The notes beneath the pieces are model-generated. The model was not told the origin of the DNA and made no database searches. It saw only the letters and a list, made by a program, of their open reading frames with translations. Below, in pieces: positions 33,210-41,652 of a DNA stretch of 64,000 nt (positions within the stretch are counted from its first letter, which is position 1; the number at the start of each line of letters is the position of its first letter). The translations under genes and the position numbers were made by a program. The stretch spans positions 106,818 to 170,817 of the forward strand of contig CAZQMB010000002.1 of NCBI GenBank assembly GCA_964594365.1, in the 5' to 3' direction. This stretch comes from CAIUSP01 sp964594365. GTDB taxonomy: Bacteria > Actinomycetota > Thermoleophilia > Solirubrobacterales > 70-9.

Positions 33210-34676
33210 ATGACTGCCAGTGCTCAGTACAGCGTGACCGTGCGAGTCGAGCTAGACGCGCGACAGGAACCCCTCGGGAAGCTCACTGCCGCGATCGCCG
33301 AGGCCGGCGGAGCGCTGCAGAGCGTCGACCTGATCCCGGGCGGCGGCGGCGAGGGCAAGCGTCTTCGTGAGTTCACGATCGACGCCCAGAGCGCAGAGCA
33401 CTGGGAGAACATCCTCAAGGCAATCGGGGCGACCGGCGGGGCACGTGTGATCGATTTCAGTGACCGGACCTTCGAGATGCACCGCCGCGGCAAGATCGAG
33501 GTGACCAACAAGTACCCCCTGAACACGCGGGATGACCTCTCGATGGCCTACACACCGGGTGTGGCTCGGGTCTGCGAGTACATCGCCGCAGACCCGGCGA
33601 AGGCGTTCGAATACACGATCAAGGCGAATACGGTCGCCGTCGTCTCCGATGGCTCCGCGGTCCTAGGTCTGGGCGACATCGGACCGGAGGCCGCGATGCC
33701 CGTGATGGAAGGCAAGGCGATGCTCTTCAAGGAGTTCGCGGGGGTGGATGCCTTCCCGATCTGTGTCCCGACTCAGGACGTTGACGAGATCATCGAGACC
33801 GTGGTCAACATCTCGCCCACCTTCGGTGGAGTGAACCTGGAGGACATAGCCGCTCCACGCTGTTTCGAGATCGAGGACCGTTTGAAGGAGCGCCTCGACA
33901 TCCCTGTCTTCCACGACGACCAGCACGGCACGGCCGTGGTCGTGATGGCTGCGCTCTTCAACTCACTGAAGATCGTCGACAAGCCGATCGAGAGCCTCCG
34001 AGTCCTGGTCGTGGGAATCGGTGCCGCCGGAGTCGCCTGCACGAAGATGATGATGGCGGCGGGCATAACCGACATCATCGGCTGCGACCGCAACGGAGCG
34101 ATCTCGGTCGACAGCCCGGCCTACGTGGATGGGGAAATGACCGGGATCAAGCGCTGGTTCGCCGAGAACACCAACCCGAACCGCCTGCAGGGTGGGCCCA
34201 ACGAGGTGATCGAGGGATGCGATCTCTTCATCGGACTGTCCGGTCCGGGGGTACTCGAGGCGAAGTCGCTCGACAAGATGAACAGGGACCCGATCGTCTT
34301 CGCCATGGCCAACCCCAACCCTGAAGTGATGCCCGAGGAGGCAGATCCTTACGTGCGGATAATGGCTACCGGGCGCTCGGACTACCCGAATCAGATCAAC
34401 AACGTCCTCTGCTTCCCGGGAATCTTCCGCGGCGCCCTCGATGCCGGTGCGCCGAAGATAACCGAGGAGATGAAGATGGCTGCTGCACACGGAATCGCCG
34501 ACGTGGTCACCGAGGAGGACCTCTCCGAGGACTACGTGATCCCGTCGGTGTTCAACCGAGATGTCGCCCCGATCGTTGCGGCCTCGGTCGTCGAGGAGGC
34601 TCGCAACGAGGGAATCGCGAGGTTCACGGATGACACGCAGACCATGGGGCTCACAGGCGGCGGCGACCGCAGCTGA
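33210..34676 (+). CDS. NAD(P)-dependent malic enzyme with N-terminal ACT-like domain
   Basis: Oxidatively decarboxylates malate to pyruvate. In the 488-residue protein, residues 5-90 look like an ACT regulatory domain (SVTVRVELDARQEPLGKLTA start), then the malic enzyme domain begins with KIEVTNKYPLNTRDDLSMAYTPGVARV (in part); further motifs are ANTVAVVSDGSAVLGLGDIG, the substrate Lys in MEGKAMLFKEFAGVDAFP, FHDDQHGTAVV, the nucleotide site VVGIGAAGVACTKMM and ANPNPEVMPEEA. The ACT domain suggests allosteric control by a small ligand. Coenzyme is not certain. It starts its own unit, divergent from polA. Confidence 0.95.
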   Translation: MTASAQYSVTVRVELDARQEPLGKLTAAIAEAGGALQSVDLIPGGGGEGKRLREFTIDAQSAEHWENILKAIGATGGARVIDFSDRTFEMHRRGKIEVTNKYPLNTRDDLSMAYTPGVARVCEYIAADPAKAFEYTIKANTVAVVSDGSAVLGLGDIGPEAAMPVMEGKAMLFKEFAGVDAFPICVPTQDVDEIIETVVNISPTFGGVNLEDIAAPRCFEIEDRLKERLDIPVFHDDQHGTAVVVMAALFNSLKIVDKPIESLRVLVVGIGAAGVACTKMMMAAGITDIIGCDRNGAISVDSPAYVDGEMTGIKRWFAENTNPNRLQGGPNEVIEGCDLFIGLSGPGVLEAKSLDKMNRDPIVFAMANPNPEVMPEEADPYVRIMATGRSDYPNQINNVLCFPGIFRGALDAGAPKITEEMKMAAAHGIADVVTEEDLSEDYVIPSVFNRDVAPIVAASVVEEARNEGIARFTDDTQTMGLTGGGDRS

Positions 34677-34740
34677 CGAACGGATCGGTCCACTCGCAGC
34701 GATCGTCACTAGCGAACCCGGCAGTAGCCTCGTCTCCCCC

Positions 34741-34746
34741 TATAGG
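34741..34746 (+). promoter_or_regulatory. Putative -10 element of the epimerase-like gene
   Basis: TATAGG, eight bases before ATG 34755. There is no ribosome binding site, consistent with a leaderless mRNA. Confidence 0.45.
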
Positions 34747-34754
34747 ATCGTCAC

Positions 34755-35666
34755 ATGAGAGTTCTGATCACCGGCGCAACCGGGGCCATCGGATCCGCAC
34801 TTGCCGACACCTTGCTCGCCAGAGGCGATGAGGTCGTGGGGCTCACGCGAGATCCGACGAAAGCCCGACCGAAGAATCCGACCGTGAGTTGGCACGCCTG
34901 GCAGGCAACCACCGAACGGCCGCCCGAGGAAGCGCTCGAGAATGTCGACGCTGTAGTGAACCTGATCGGAGAGGAGATCAACCAGCGTCTGACCGACGCG
35001 GCGAAGCGTCGGATCCGCGAGTCCCGGATAACCGCCTCCCACAATCTCCTCCAGGCCATCGAGGCCTCGGATTCCACCCCCAAGGTATTCGTCGGTTCAT
35101 CCGCCATCGGCTACTACGGGGATCGTGGGGAGTCGATGCTCGACGAGGATTCCGAGCCGGGAGAAGGATTCATGGCCGACATACCCGTGGAGTGGGAAGC
35201 CGAGCAGCGCGGAGCGGAGAGCCTCGGAATGCGCCTCGTCCTGATCAGGACCGGTCTCGTCCTGTCGTCGGAATCCGGCCTGCTCAAGCAGCTGCTTCCA
35301 CCCTTCAAGATGGGCGTCGGCGGACCACTCGGCTCTGGTAACCAATACATGTCGTGGATCCACCTCGATGACGAGGTCGGCCTGATCGTCTGGGCACTGG
35401 ACGACGACCGGGTCAGCGGGGTGATCAACGCCACCGCGCCGAATCCTGTGACCAACAAGGAGTTCTCGAAGTCGCTGGGCAAGGCGATCGGACGTCCGGC
35501 GATCATCCCTACCCCCAAAGCGGCGGTGGCTCTGCTCAGAGGCAACGAACTCGCCGACCTCGTCACCGGCAGCGCACGTGTGATCCCCCGCCGTGCCCAA
35601 GACCTCGGCTATAGCTTCCGTTACCCGGAACTCGATCCGGCTCTCCGAGATCTCCTCGCTTCCTGA
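34755..35666 (+). CDS. TIGR01777-family NAD(P)-dependent epimerase-like protein
   Basis: Extended short-chain dehydrogenase fold: MRVLITGATGAIGSALADTL at the N-terminus, NLIGEEINQRLTDAAKRRIRES near residue 75 (in part), SSAIGYYGDRGES near 115, and the C-terminal DUF1731-like segment ending RAQDLGYSFRYPELDPALRDLL. The protein of 303 residues matches the YfcH/SulA-like family length. No biochemical function is established for this family; sugar-nucleotide epimerase annotation is by fold only. It is followed 38 bases later by the dioxygenase-like gene. Confidence 0.9.
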   Translation: MRVLITGATGAIGSALADTLLARGDEVVGLTRDPTKARPKNPTVSWHAWQATTERPPEEALENVDAVVNLIGEEINQRLTDAAKRRIRESRITASHNLLQAIEASDSTPKVFVGSSAIGYYGDRGESMLDEDSEPGEGFMADIPVEWEAEQRGAESLGMRLVLIRTGLVLSSESGLLKQLLPPFKMGVGGPLGSGNQYMSWIHLDDEVGLIVWALDDDRVSGVINATAPNPVTNKEFSKSLGKAIGRPAIIPTPKAAVALLRGNELADLVTGSARVIPRRAQDLGYSFRYPELDPALRDLLAS

Positions 35667-35689
35667 TCAGCGGCCCAACTCCGGCGGAG

Positions 35690-35695
35690 TATCCT
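35690..35695 (+). promoter_or_regulatory. Putative -10 element of the dioxygenase-like gene
   Basis: TATCCT, nine bases before ATG 35705, in the short gap after the epimerase-like gene. Confidence 0.4.
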
Positions 35696-35704
35696 GACTG
35701 AGCG

Positions 35705-36625
35705 ATGAAGCTCGAAGGGGTACATCACGTGACGGCGATCACCTCGGACGCCCAACTGAACCTCGACTTCTACGTCGGCGTGCTCGGACTGCGATTGGTC
35801 AAGAAGACCGTGAATCAGGACAACCCGGGTGTGTACCACCTCTTCTACTCCGACCAGGAGGCCTCGGCCGGGTCGGACATCACCTTCTTCGAATACCCGG
35901 GTCTCCCCCGCGGCAGAGCCGGAGCCGGGATGGTCCACACGGTCGTCTGGCGGGTCGGTTCGGCCGACTCGCTCGCCTTCTGGCGGGAGCGGCTCGTGGA
36001 ACTCGGCCATCCAACAGAGGAAGACGGAGATGGGCTCGCATTCCACGATCCAGAGGGCTTGCGCCATCTCCTGGTGGTCTCATCTGCGCCTGACGCTCCT
36101 CTCTCCGCAATCCATCCCGAGATTCCGCCCGAACACGCCCTGCAGGGCTTCGAAGGGGTGAAGGCCTATTCGGCCGCCCCTGACACCAGCGAGATACTCC
36201 TGACCGAAGGTCTCGGATTCGAGCGGGTGGGAGACGTCTGGGAGGCGAGAGGCGATCAGCGCGGAGGGACCTACGCATACGATCCCCCTCCAACGGAGCC
36301 GGGGCTACAGGGGTCCGGCACCGTGCATCACGTCGCATGGGCATCCAAGCCCGAGGAGCTCGAGTCGTGGCGAACCCGGGTGATGGAGACAGGCGCATCC
36401 CCCACTCCTCAGATCGACCGCTTCTACTTCAAGGCCGTGTACTTCCCCGAACCGAGCGGTGTGTTGTTCGAACTGTCGAGCCTCGGGCCCGGATTCACGG
36501 TAGACGAGCCGCTGGACAGCCTGGGCGAGAATCTCTCCCTCCCGCCCGACTACGAGCATCTGCGGGCGCAGATAGAACCGAATCTCCGTCCGCTGGTGAT
36601 GCCGTCTGCCGGGCTCAGCTCCTGA
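35705..36625 (+). CDS. VOC ring-cleaving dioxygenase homologue (MhqO-like)
   Basis: The 306-residue protein consists of two glyoxalase/VOC modules: LEGVHHVTAITSDAQLNLDF at the start, and GTVHHVAWASKPEELESW near residue 205. The metal ligands expected are the His in HHVTA, the His of VHHVAW and the Glu of GVLFELSS near 260, all present. B. subtilis MhqO and related proteins are extradiol-type dioxygenases that act on hydroquinones. The next gene is an MhqD-like hydrolase, which supports a quinone or aromatic-stress role; chemical activity remains unproved. Confidence 0.88.
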   Translation: MKLEGVHHVTAITSDAQLNLDFYVGVLGLRLVKKTVNQDNPGVYHLFYSDQEASAGSDITFFEYPGLPRGRAGAGMVHTVVWRVGSADSLAFWRERLVELGHPTEEDGDGLAFHDPEGLRHLLVVSSAPDAPLSAIHPEIPPEHALQGFEGVKAYSAAPDTSEILLTEGLGFERVGDVWEARGDQRGGTYAYDPPPTEPGLQGSGTVHHVAWASKPEELESWRTRVMETGASPTPQIDRFYFKAVYFPEPSGVLFELSSLGPGFTVDEPLDSLGENLSLPPDYEHLRAQIEPNLRPLVMPSAGLSS

Positions 36626-36647
36626 GAGCAGCAACTTCGGCGACTCT

Positions 36648-37295
36648 GTGACCGACGGTCCTGCAAGCCATCTGCTCCGCGAAGCCGACGGAGAGGCCGA
36701 GGGCGCCCTGATACTCCTACACGGTCGAGGTGCCACCGAGGCAGACCTCCACCCCTTGCTGGATCTGCTCGATCCCGATCGCAGGCTGCTGGGGATATGT
36801 CCAGGAGCTCCGATCTCCGGTCTGCCTCCAGGCGGCAGGCACTGGTACGTGGTCAGACAGGTTGGATCGCCCGACCGGGATACCTTCATGGAGGCAGTCC
36901 CGCTGGGAGGCGGGCTGATCGACGGGATCCTCGAGGAGAGAGGGATTCCCTGGTCACGTGCCGTGATCGGTGGTTTCAGCCAGGGGTGCGTGGTCTCGCT
37001 CGCTCTCGGGCTCGGCAGGGGCCGGCAGATACCGGCTGGAATCCTCGGAATGAGTGGCTTCCTGCCGCAAGTGGAGGGCTGGCCGCTCGACGCCGTCTCG
37101 CGCCCGAGCCTCCCGGTGTGGCTCTCGCACGGGACCCTCGATCAGGTCATTCCGGTCGAATTCGGTCGAGCAGCGAGAGATGCGCTCGAAGGCGACGGCC
37201 TCTCCCTCACCTATCGTGAAACGGATTTCCCCCACGCGATCGACCCCGATCTCCTCCCCGAGATCGGAGCGTGGCTGAAGGCAACTCTCCCGTGA
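36648..37295 (+). CDS. Phospholipase/carboxylesterase family alpha/beta hydrolase (MhqD-like)
   Basis: Cytosolic serine hydrolase of 215 residues. LILLHGRGATEADLHPLLDL near residue 21 is the oxyanion region; the nucleophile is Ser in IGGFSQGCVVSLALG near 110; LSHGTLDQVIPVEF near 158 supplies the acid and DFPHAIDPD near 193 the His. It starts at GTG 36648, 22 bases after the dioxygenase-like gene, so the two are probably cotranscribed. In Bacillus, mhqD and mhqO belong to the same quinone-responsive regulon; a thioesterase or esterase role on aromatic products is plausible. Confidence 0.9.
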   Translation: MTDGPASHLLREADGEAEGALILLHGRGATEADLHPLLDLLDPDRRLLGICPGAPISGLPPGGRHWYVVRQVGSPDRDTFMEAVPLGGGLIDGILEERGIPWSRAVIGGFSQGCVVSLALGLGRGRQIPAGILGMSGFLPQVEGWPLDAVSRPSLPVWLSHGTLDQVIPVEFGRAARDALEGDGLSLTYRETDFPHAIDPDLLPEIGAWLKATLP

Positions 37296-37312
37296 CTGAG
37301 CCCATGCGAGAC

Positions 37313-37318
37313 TAGACT
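37313..37318 (+). promoter_or_regulatory. Putative -10 element of pfkA
   Basis: TAGACT, seven bases before ATG 37326. The same hexamer precedes holA. Confidence 0.45.
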
Positions 37319-37325
37319 CGCTTGG

Positions 37326-38363
37326 ATGAAGCTCGCAGTCCTAACCGCTGGCGGTGACTGTCCCGGTCTGAACGCCGCCATCAGGGCAATCGTCCTGTCT
37401 GCCCATGCTGACGGCAACCAAGTCGTCGGTGTCGGCCACGGCTTCAGCGGACTCGTCGAGCCGGATCTCCGACACCTCGGACCGGAGGAGGTCGATGGAA
37501 CGATCGCGCAGGGCGGCACGATCCTGGGAGCCTCCAGCTTCGACCCCTTTCGTGAGGAGGCCGTCGATGCGGTCCGAGAGACTATCGAGCGAGAGTCCCT
37601 CGATGCAGTCATCGTGATCGGCGGTGAGCACTCGATGGAGGTAGCGCGTCGGCTAGAGGCCGAGCATGGATTGCCGACGGTCGGAGTTCCCAAGACGATC
37701 GACAACGACGTGGTCGGAACCGACCTGACCTTCGGTTTCGATACAGCGGTGCAGATCGCCACCGAGGCGATCGACCGCCTGCACACCACGGCCGAGTCAC
37801 ACGATCGTGTGATGGTGGTCGAGGTGATGGGACGCAATACCGGCTGGATTGCGTTGTGGTCCGCACTGGCAGCGGGGGCAGATGCCGTCTTGATCCCCGA
37901 GGTCGAGCGGACCGTCCCTGACTTGATCGAGACGATCACCCGTCGCCACGAGTCGGGCAAGGACTTCTCCATCGTCGTGGTTGCTGAGGGAGCCACCCTC
38001 CATACCGCTCCCGGTGTAGGCGAACGCGTGACCATATCCGCAGACGGAGACCATTACGGATACGAACGTCTCGGTGGAATCGCGGTAGAACTCGCGCGTC
38101 TGCTCGACGCTGGAACCGGATTCGAGGTGCGGGCGACGATCCTCGGCCACGTCCAGCGAGGAGGCTCTCCGACGGCTTACGACCGGGTGCTCGCGACACG
38201 GCTGGGAAACACCGCCTACGAGGCTGTCCGCAACGGCGATTTCGGGGTGATGGCTGCACTCCGCGGAGCAGAGACCACCCTGGTTCCGCTGGCGGAGACC
38301 GCAGGCGTAAAACGGGTGGACCCGGAGATGGTCTCTCTCGCCGAACGCCTCGGCATCGTCTGA
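37326..38363 (+). CDS. pfkA: 6-phosphofructokinase with atypical donor-site residues
   Basis: Phosphorylates fructose 6-phosphate. The 345-residue protein starts MKLAVLTAGGDCPGLNAAIR, has the substrate motif TIDNDVVGTDLTFGFDTA near 124, VMGRNTGWIA near 168 and the effector-region signature RATILGHVQRGGSPTAYDR near 266. The donor-selecting positions are unusual: GGEHS at 99-103 stands where ATP enzymes have GGDGS/T, and PKTIDND at 122-128 has Lys where the E. coli ATP enzyme has Gly. Lys here is shared with PPi-dependent and mixed group III enzymes; His in the other position is not a usual residue. The phosphoryl donor is therefore uncertain. Convergent with ridA, nine bases away. Confidence 0.93.
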   Translation: MKLAVLTAGGDCPGLNAAIRAIVLSAHADGNQVVGVGHGFSGLVEPDLRHLGPEEVDGTIAQGGTILGASSFDPFREEAVDAVRETIERESLDAVIVIGGEHSMEVARRLEAEHGLPTVGVPKTIDNDVVGTDLTFGFDTAVQIATEAIDRLHTTAESHDRVMVVEVMGRNTGWIALWSALAAGADAVLIPEVERTVPDLIETITRRHESGKDFSIVVVAEGATLHTAPGVGERVTISADGDHYGYERLGGIAVELARLLDAGTGFEVRATILGHVQRGGSPTAYDRVLATRLGNTAYEAVRNGDFGVMAALRGAETTLVPLAETAGVKRVDPEMVSLAERLGIV

Positions 38364-38372
38364 GTTCCTCCG

Positions 38373-38765
38373 CTAGCCGACGAAGATCGTTGCGTCTATC
38401 TCGATCGAAGCACCGAGTGGAAGTTCCGAAACTCCGACAGTTGCCCGTGCGGGCGGTGATTCCCCGCTGAAGTGCTCCCCGTAGGCGCGGTTTATCTCGG
38501 GGAACTCCGCCAGACGCGTCGTGTAGATGGTGAGCTTCACCGCATCGACCAGCGAGCATTCCGACGCACGACAGATAGCCTCGAGATTGAGCAGGCACCG
38601 GCTCGTCTGTTCGGCCAGATCTCCGGAGACGATCTCTCCGGACTCGGGGTCGAGAGGCAGTTGTCCTGAGCAGAACAGGAACCCACCGGCGCGAACGCCC
38701 TGACTGTACGGACCGATCGCCTCAGGCGCCGAATCAGAGGAGATGCCCTCGCGCTTGGCGGACAT
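38373..38765 (-). CDS. ridA: RidA family enamine/imine deaminase
   Basis: Hydrolyses reactive 2-aminoacrylate and related enamines that PLP enzymes release. The 130-residue trimer-forming protein has APEAIGPYSQGVRAGGFLFC near residue 13 and GQLPLDPESGEI, and the catalytic Arg in PPARATVGVSELPLGASIEI near 104. It is the last gene of the trpEGDCFBA unit, separated from the small membrane gene by 18 bases. Its position suggests protection of, or flux control around, the PLP-dependent TrpB or anthranilate phosphoribosyltransferase step. Confidence 0.95.
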   Translation of the reverse strand: MSAKREGISSDSAPEAIGPYSQGVRAGGFLFCSGQLPLDPESGEIVSGDLAEQTSRCLLNLEAICRASECSLVDAVKLTIYTTRLAEFPEINRAYGEHFSGESPPARATVGVSELPLGASIEIDATIFVG

Positions 38766-38783
38766 CAGGCCGGTGCCTGCCGC

Positions 38784-38942
38784 TTACGGGCGTCGAATCC
38801 AGTCGATTATGGGCTGCGTGTACTGCAACACGGCACCGGTGAACACGCCTCCCAGGAACAGGATGGCGCAGACCGGACCGGGAACACCGAAGGTGTAGGC
38901 GACGATCATCACGATTGCTCCGAGAACTGTGAAGACGGGCAT
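38784..38942 (-). CDS. Small membrane protein (52 aa) in the trp operon
   Basis: An open frame too short for ordinary gene callers lies between trpA and ridA. It reads MPVFTVLGAIVMIVAYTFGV, then PGPVCAILFLGGVFTGAVLQ and YTQPIIDWIRRP: two hydrophobic helices (about residues 3-19 and 21-39) joined by a Pro-Gly-Pro turn, with a basic end. The GTG two codons upstream (38948) is an alternative start. The spacing (16 bases after trpA, 18 before ridA) and the well-formed hairpin-like topology argue for a real gene, although no ribosome binding site is seen and I do not recognise the family. Confidence 0.65.
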   Translation of the reverse strand: MPVFTVLGAIVMIVAYTFGVPGPVCAILFLGGVFTGAVLQYTQPIIDWIRRP

Positions 38943-38958
38943 GACCACGTGCTGAAGC

Positions 38959-39777
38959 CTAACGCCTCAAGGCGTCGACCGATTCGCCGACCACGGTGGA
39001 AACCGCCTCCACAGCGGTGTCTCGATCGTCGGCTTCCTCCACCGCCCTCACCAGACGACTTCCGATGATCACGCCGCTTGCGACGGTTCCTACCTCTGCG
39101 ACCTGCTTCGTGTTCGAGATGCCGAAGCCGACCGCAACCGGGAGCTTCGAGACCGCGTGCACCTCGGAGACGAGGGCCGAAAGATCATCCGCCATCTGCG
39201 CCCTCTCCCCCGTGGTCCCCGTCGACGAGACCAGATAGATGAACCCTCTTGCCTGCTCGGCGATCGCCTTGCGGCGATCCGGAGGAGTGGTGGGTGCGAT
39301 CAGTGGCACGAGGACCAGGCCCTCCGAATCGAAGGCCTCCCTGACCGGTTGCGCCTCCTCCAGTGGGAGGTCCGGGACGATCGTTCCTGCTGCGCCGGCG
39401 TCGGCGATCCTGCGGGCGAACCTCTCAGGCTCTCCGAGGATCATGTTCGCGTAACAGAGCAGCACCACCGGGATCCTCGACGAGACCGCGCGACATGTCT
39501 CGAGGACCGATTCCAGATTCGCCCCGGCGTCCAACGCTCTTGTGGCCGCAGCATGGATCACCGGACCGTCAGCGAGCGGATCGGAGAAAGGCACCCCCAA
39601 CTCGATCAGGTCCGCACCTGAATCGACGTAGGCGTTCGCCACTGCGGTCGCGGTCGCGACATCGGGGAACGCACCCATCAGGTACGGCATCAAAGCTGCG
39701 CGGCCCTCTCCTGCTGCGCGGGCGAACGCGCTGGCCACGGCCTCGCTGCCCGAGGTCGATCCTCCGCTATCGCCCAA
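38959..39777 (-). CDS. trpA: Tryptophan synthase alpha chain
   Basis: Splits indole-3-glycerol phosphate and passes indole to TrpB. The catalytic Glu and Asp are in DLIELGVPFSDPLADGPVIH near residue 40-60, with LVPLIAPTTPPDR near 155, YLVSSTGTTGER and PVAVGFGISN following. TTG at 39777 is chosen because GGAGGGG lies six bases upstream; GTG at 39792 would add five residues but overlaps that ribosome binding site. With the TTG the gene begins one base after the trpB stop. Length (272 residues) is normal. Confidence 0.96.
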   Translation of the reverse strand: MGDSGGSTSGSEAVASAFARAAGEGRAALMPYLMGAFPDVATATAVANAYVDSGADLIELGVPFSDPLADGPVIHAAATRALDAGANLESVLETCRAVSSRIPVVLLCYANMILGEPERFARRIADAGAAGTIVPDLPLEEAQPVREAFDSEGLVLVPLIAPTTPPDRRKAIAEQARGFIYLVSSTGTTGERAQMADDLSALVSEVHAVSKLPVAVGFGISNTKQVAEVGTVASGVIIGSRLVRAVEEADDRDTAVEAVSTVVGESVDALRR

Positions 39778-39778
39778 C

Positions 39779-40990
39779 TCAGGCCCCTCCACCGATCTTC
39801 TGAACTACCTCCGCGAGATCCTTGTCGCCTCGTCCACTCATGGTCAGGAGATCACAACCTGGCTCCCCGTCCCTTCCTTCGTCGGAGAGCAGCCAGGCGA
39901 CAGCGTGGGCCGGCTCCAGCGCAGGGATGATGCCCTCCAGGCGCGCGAGTTCGCCGAAAGCGGCGAGCGCATCCTCGTCCCCTACTGCCACGTAACGGGC
40001 TCGCTCGAGGTCGCGCAGATGAGCATGCTGGGGACCGACTCCCGGATAGTCCAGACCTGCGGAAACGGAATGTGCTTCGAGGATCTGACCCTCCGAGTCC
40101 GAGATGACCGACGACATTGCGCCGTGGAGGACTCCCGGCTTGCCGGCGACCAGCGATGCCCCGTGGCTACCCGATTCGATCCCCGATCCCGCTGCCTCGA
40201 CGCCGATCAGTTCCACTGGATCCTCGAGGAAAGGGACGAAGGTCCCGATGGCGTTCGAACCTCCACCGACGCAGGCGATGACACGTGCAGGGAGTGATCC
40301 CGTGACGGTGAGGATCTGCTCCCTCGCCTCGTCTCCGATGACTCTCTGGAGGTCCCGGACGAGAGCCGGGTAAGGCGCAGGACCTACAGCCGAGCCGATT
40401 ATGTAGTGGGTGTCCTCGACGTTAGAGACCCAGTCACGGATCGCAGCGCTGACAGCCTCTTTGAGGGTGCGGGCTCCTGCATCGACGGGGACTACCTCGG
40501 TCCCCATCAGCTCCATCCGCTCGACGTTGGGCGCCTGTCTCCGAATGTCCTCACTGCCCATGTAGACGGCACAGTCGAGACCCAGCAGCGCACAGGCGGT
40601 GGCGGTCGCGACCCCGTGCTGGCCGGCTCCCGTCTCGGCGATGACCCTCCGCTTGCCCATCCTCCTCGCGAGCAGTCCCTGGCCGATCGCGTTGTTGATC
40701 TTGTGGGCACCGGTGTGGGCAAGATCCTCTCGCTTGAGATAGACCTCGCGGCCGACTCGCTCGGAGAGCCTCTCCGCCAGATAGAGGGGAGTGGGCCGCC
40801 CTACGAAATCCCGCAGCAGTCGATCCAGCTCTGCCGTGAATTCAGGATCGTCTCTCGCTTCGAGCCAAGCGACCGAGAGCTGGTCCAGAGCCGGGACCAG
40901 AGTCTCGGGAACGAACCGCCCGCCGTAGACACCGAAATGGGACTCGAGGCCGCCCGGTGCGCTGTCTGAGATCTTGGTGGAGGCCTCCAT
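39779..40990 (-). CDS. trpB: Tryptophan synthase beta chain
   Basis: PLP enzyme that joins indole and serine. The 403-residue protein shows HFGVYGGRFVPETLVPAL near residue 16, the PLP lysine in LAHTGAHKINNAIGQ near 90, the active-site ETGAGQHGVATATA near 112 and the phosphate loop CVGGGSNAIGTFVPF near 230. ATG at 40990 has GGAGG nine bases upstream and follows trpF by four bases; an upstream in-frame extension would lie in trpF. This is the TrpB1 type that pairs with TrpA. Confidence 0.98.
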   Translation of the reverse strand: MEASTKISDSAPGGLESHFGVYGGRFVPETLVPALDQLSVAWLEARDDPEFTAELDRLLRDFVGRPTPLYLAERLSERVGREVYLKREDLAHTGAHKINNAIGQGLLARRMGKRRVIAETGAGQHGVATATACALLGLDCAVYMGSEDIRRQAPNVERMELMGTEVVPVDAGARTLKEAVSAAIRDWVSNVEDTHYIIGSAVGPAPYPALVRDLQRVIGDEAREQILTVTGSLPARVIACVGGGSNAIGTFVPFLEDPVELIGVEAAGSGIESGSHGASLVAGKPGVLHGAMSSVISDSEGQILEAHSVSAGLDYPGVGPQHAHLRDLERARYVAVGDEDALAAFGELARLEGIIPALEPAHAVAWLLSDEGRDGEPGCDLLTMSGRGDKDLAEVVQKIGGGA

Positions 40991-40994
40991 CCGT

Positions 40995-41639
40995 TCAGGC
41001 CTCCGCGACCGCTTCACGGCTGCCCGCTGCATCGAAGAGGGCGCGCATCAGGACGGCATCCTTGATCCCCGGAGCGGATTCGATTCCACTTGCTACATCG
41101 ATCGCAAACGGCCGCGCAACCTCTATCGCCTCGGCAGCGTTCTCAGGGTCGATCCCTCCGGCGAGGATCGCCGGTATCTCGGAGCGGCGGCTGGCCATGT
41201 GAGCCCAGTCGAAACGCTGGCCGGTACCACCCCTGACCGAGTTCGGAGCGAGCGTGTCGAACAGGTGGTAGTCGGTGCGGAACGCCTCCGCATTGTGGAC
41301 GTCGGCTGCAGACGCGACCGGGAAGGCCTTGATCACCTTCGCACCGGTCCTGCGTGCCACCTCCGAGCAGAACTGGACCCCTTCGTCACCGTGCAACTGA
41401 ACCATGTTCAGGCCGGCGTCCTCGACAGCCTTGGCGACCTCCGAGAGAGTCGGGTTGACGAAGACCCCGACCACTTGGGTCCGTCGCTTGAGCAGCGCCC
41501 CGAGCTCGACCGCCTGATCACCGGGAACGAATCGGGGGCTCTGCGGCCAGAAGTTGATACCGACCGCCCAGGCACCCAACTCGGCCGCCAGCTCGGCGTC
41601 CTCGGATCGGGTTACTCCACAGATCTTGATTGCAGTCAT
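40995..41639 (-). CDS. trpF: Phosphoribosylanthranilate isomerase
   Basis: Amadori rearrangement in tryptophan synthesis. The 214-residue TIM barrel has the catalytic Cys in MTAIKICGVTRSEDAEL at the start, GINFWPQSPRFV near 33, VQLHGDE near 83, the catalytic Asp in LFDTLAPNSVRGGTGQRFDW near 125 and LAGGIDPENAAEAI near 158. The start at ATG 41639 fits both the family N-terminus and a TACGCT seven bases upstream. It is the only trp gene here with a long gap (88 bases) before it, suggesting an internal promoter. Confidence 0.96.
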   Translation of the reverse strand: MTAIKICGVTRSEDAELAAELGAWAVGINFWPQSPRFVPGDQAVELGALLKRRTQVVGVFVNPTLSEVAKAVEDAGLNMVQLHGDEGVQFCSEVARRTGAKVIKAFPVASAADVHNAEAFRTDYHLFDTLAPNSVRGGTGQRFDWAHMASRRSEIPAILAGGIDPENAAEAIEVARPFAIDVASGIESAPGIKDAVLMRALFDAAGSREAVAEA

Positions 41640-41646
41640 TGGGCAA

Positions 41647-41652
41647 AGCGTA
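41647..41652 (-). promoter_or_regulatory. Putative internal -10 element before trpF
   Basis: TACGCT on the minus strand, seven bases before ATG 41639, in the 88-base gap after trpC. It could drive trpF-trpB-trpA-ridA separately. Confidence 0.45.
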
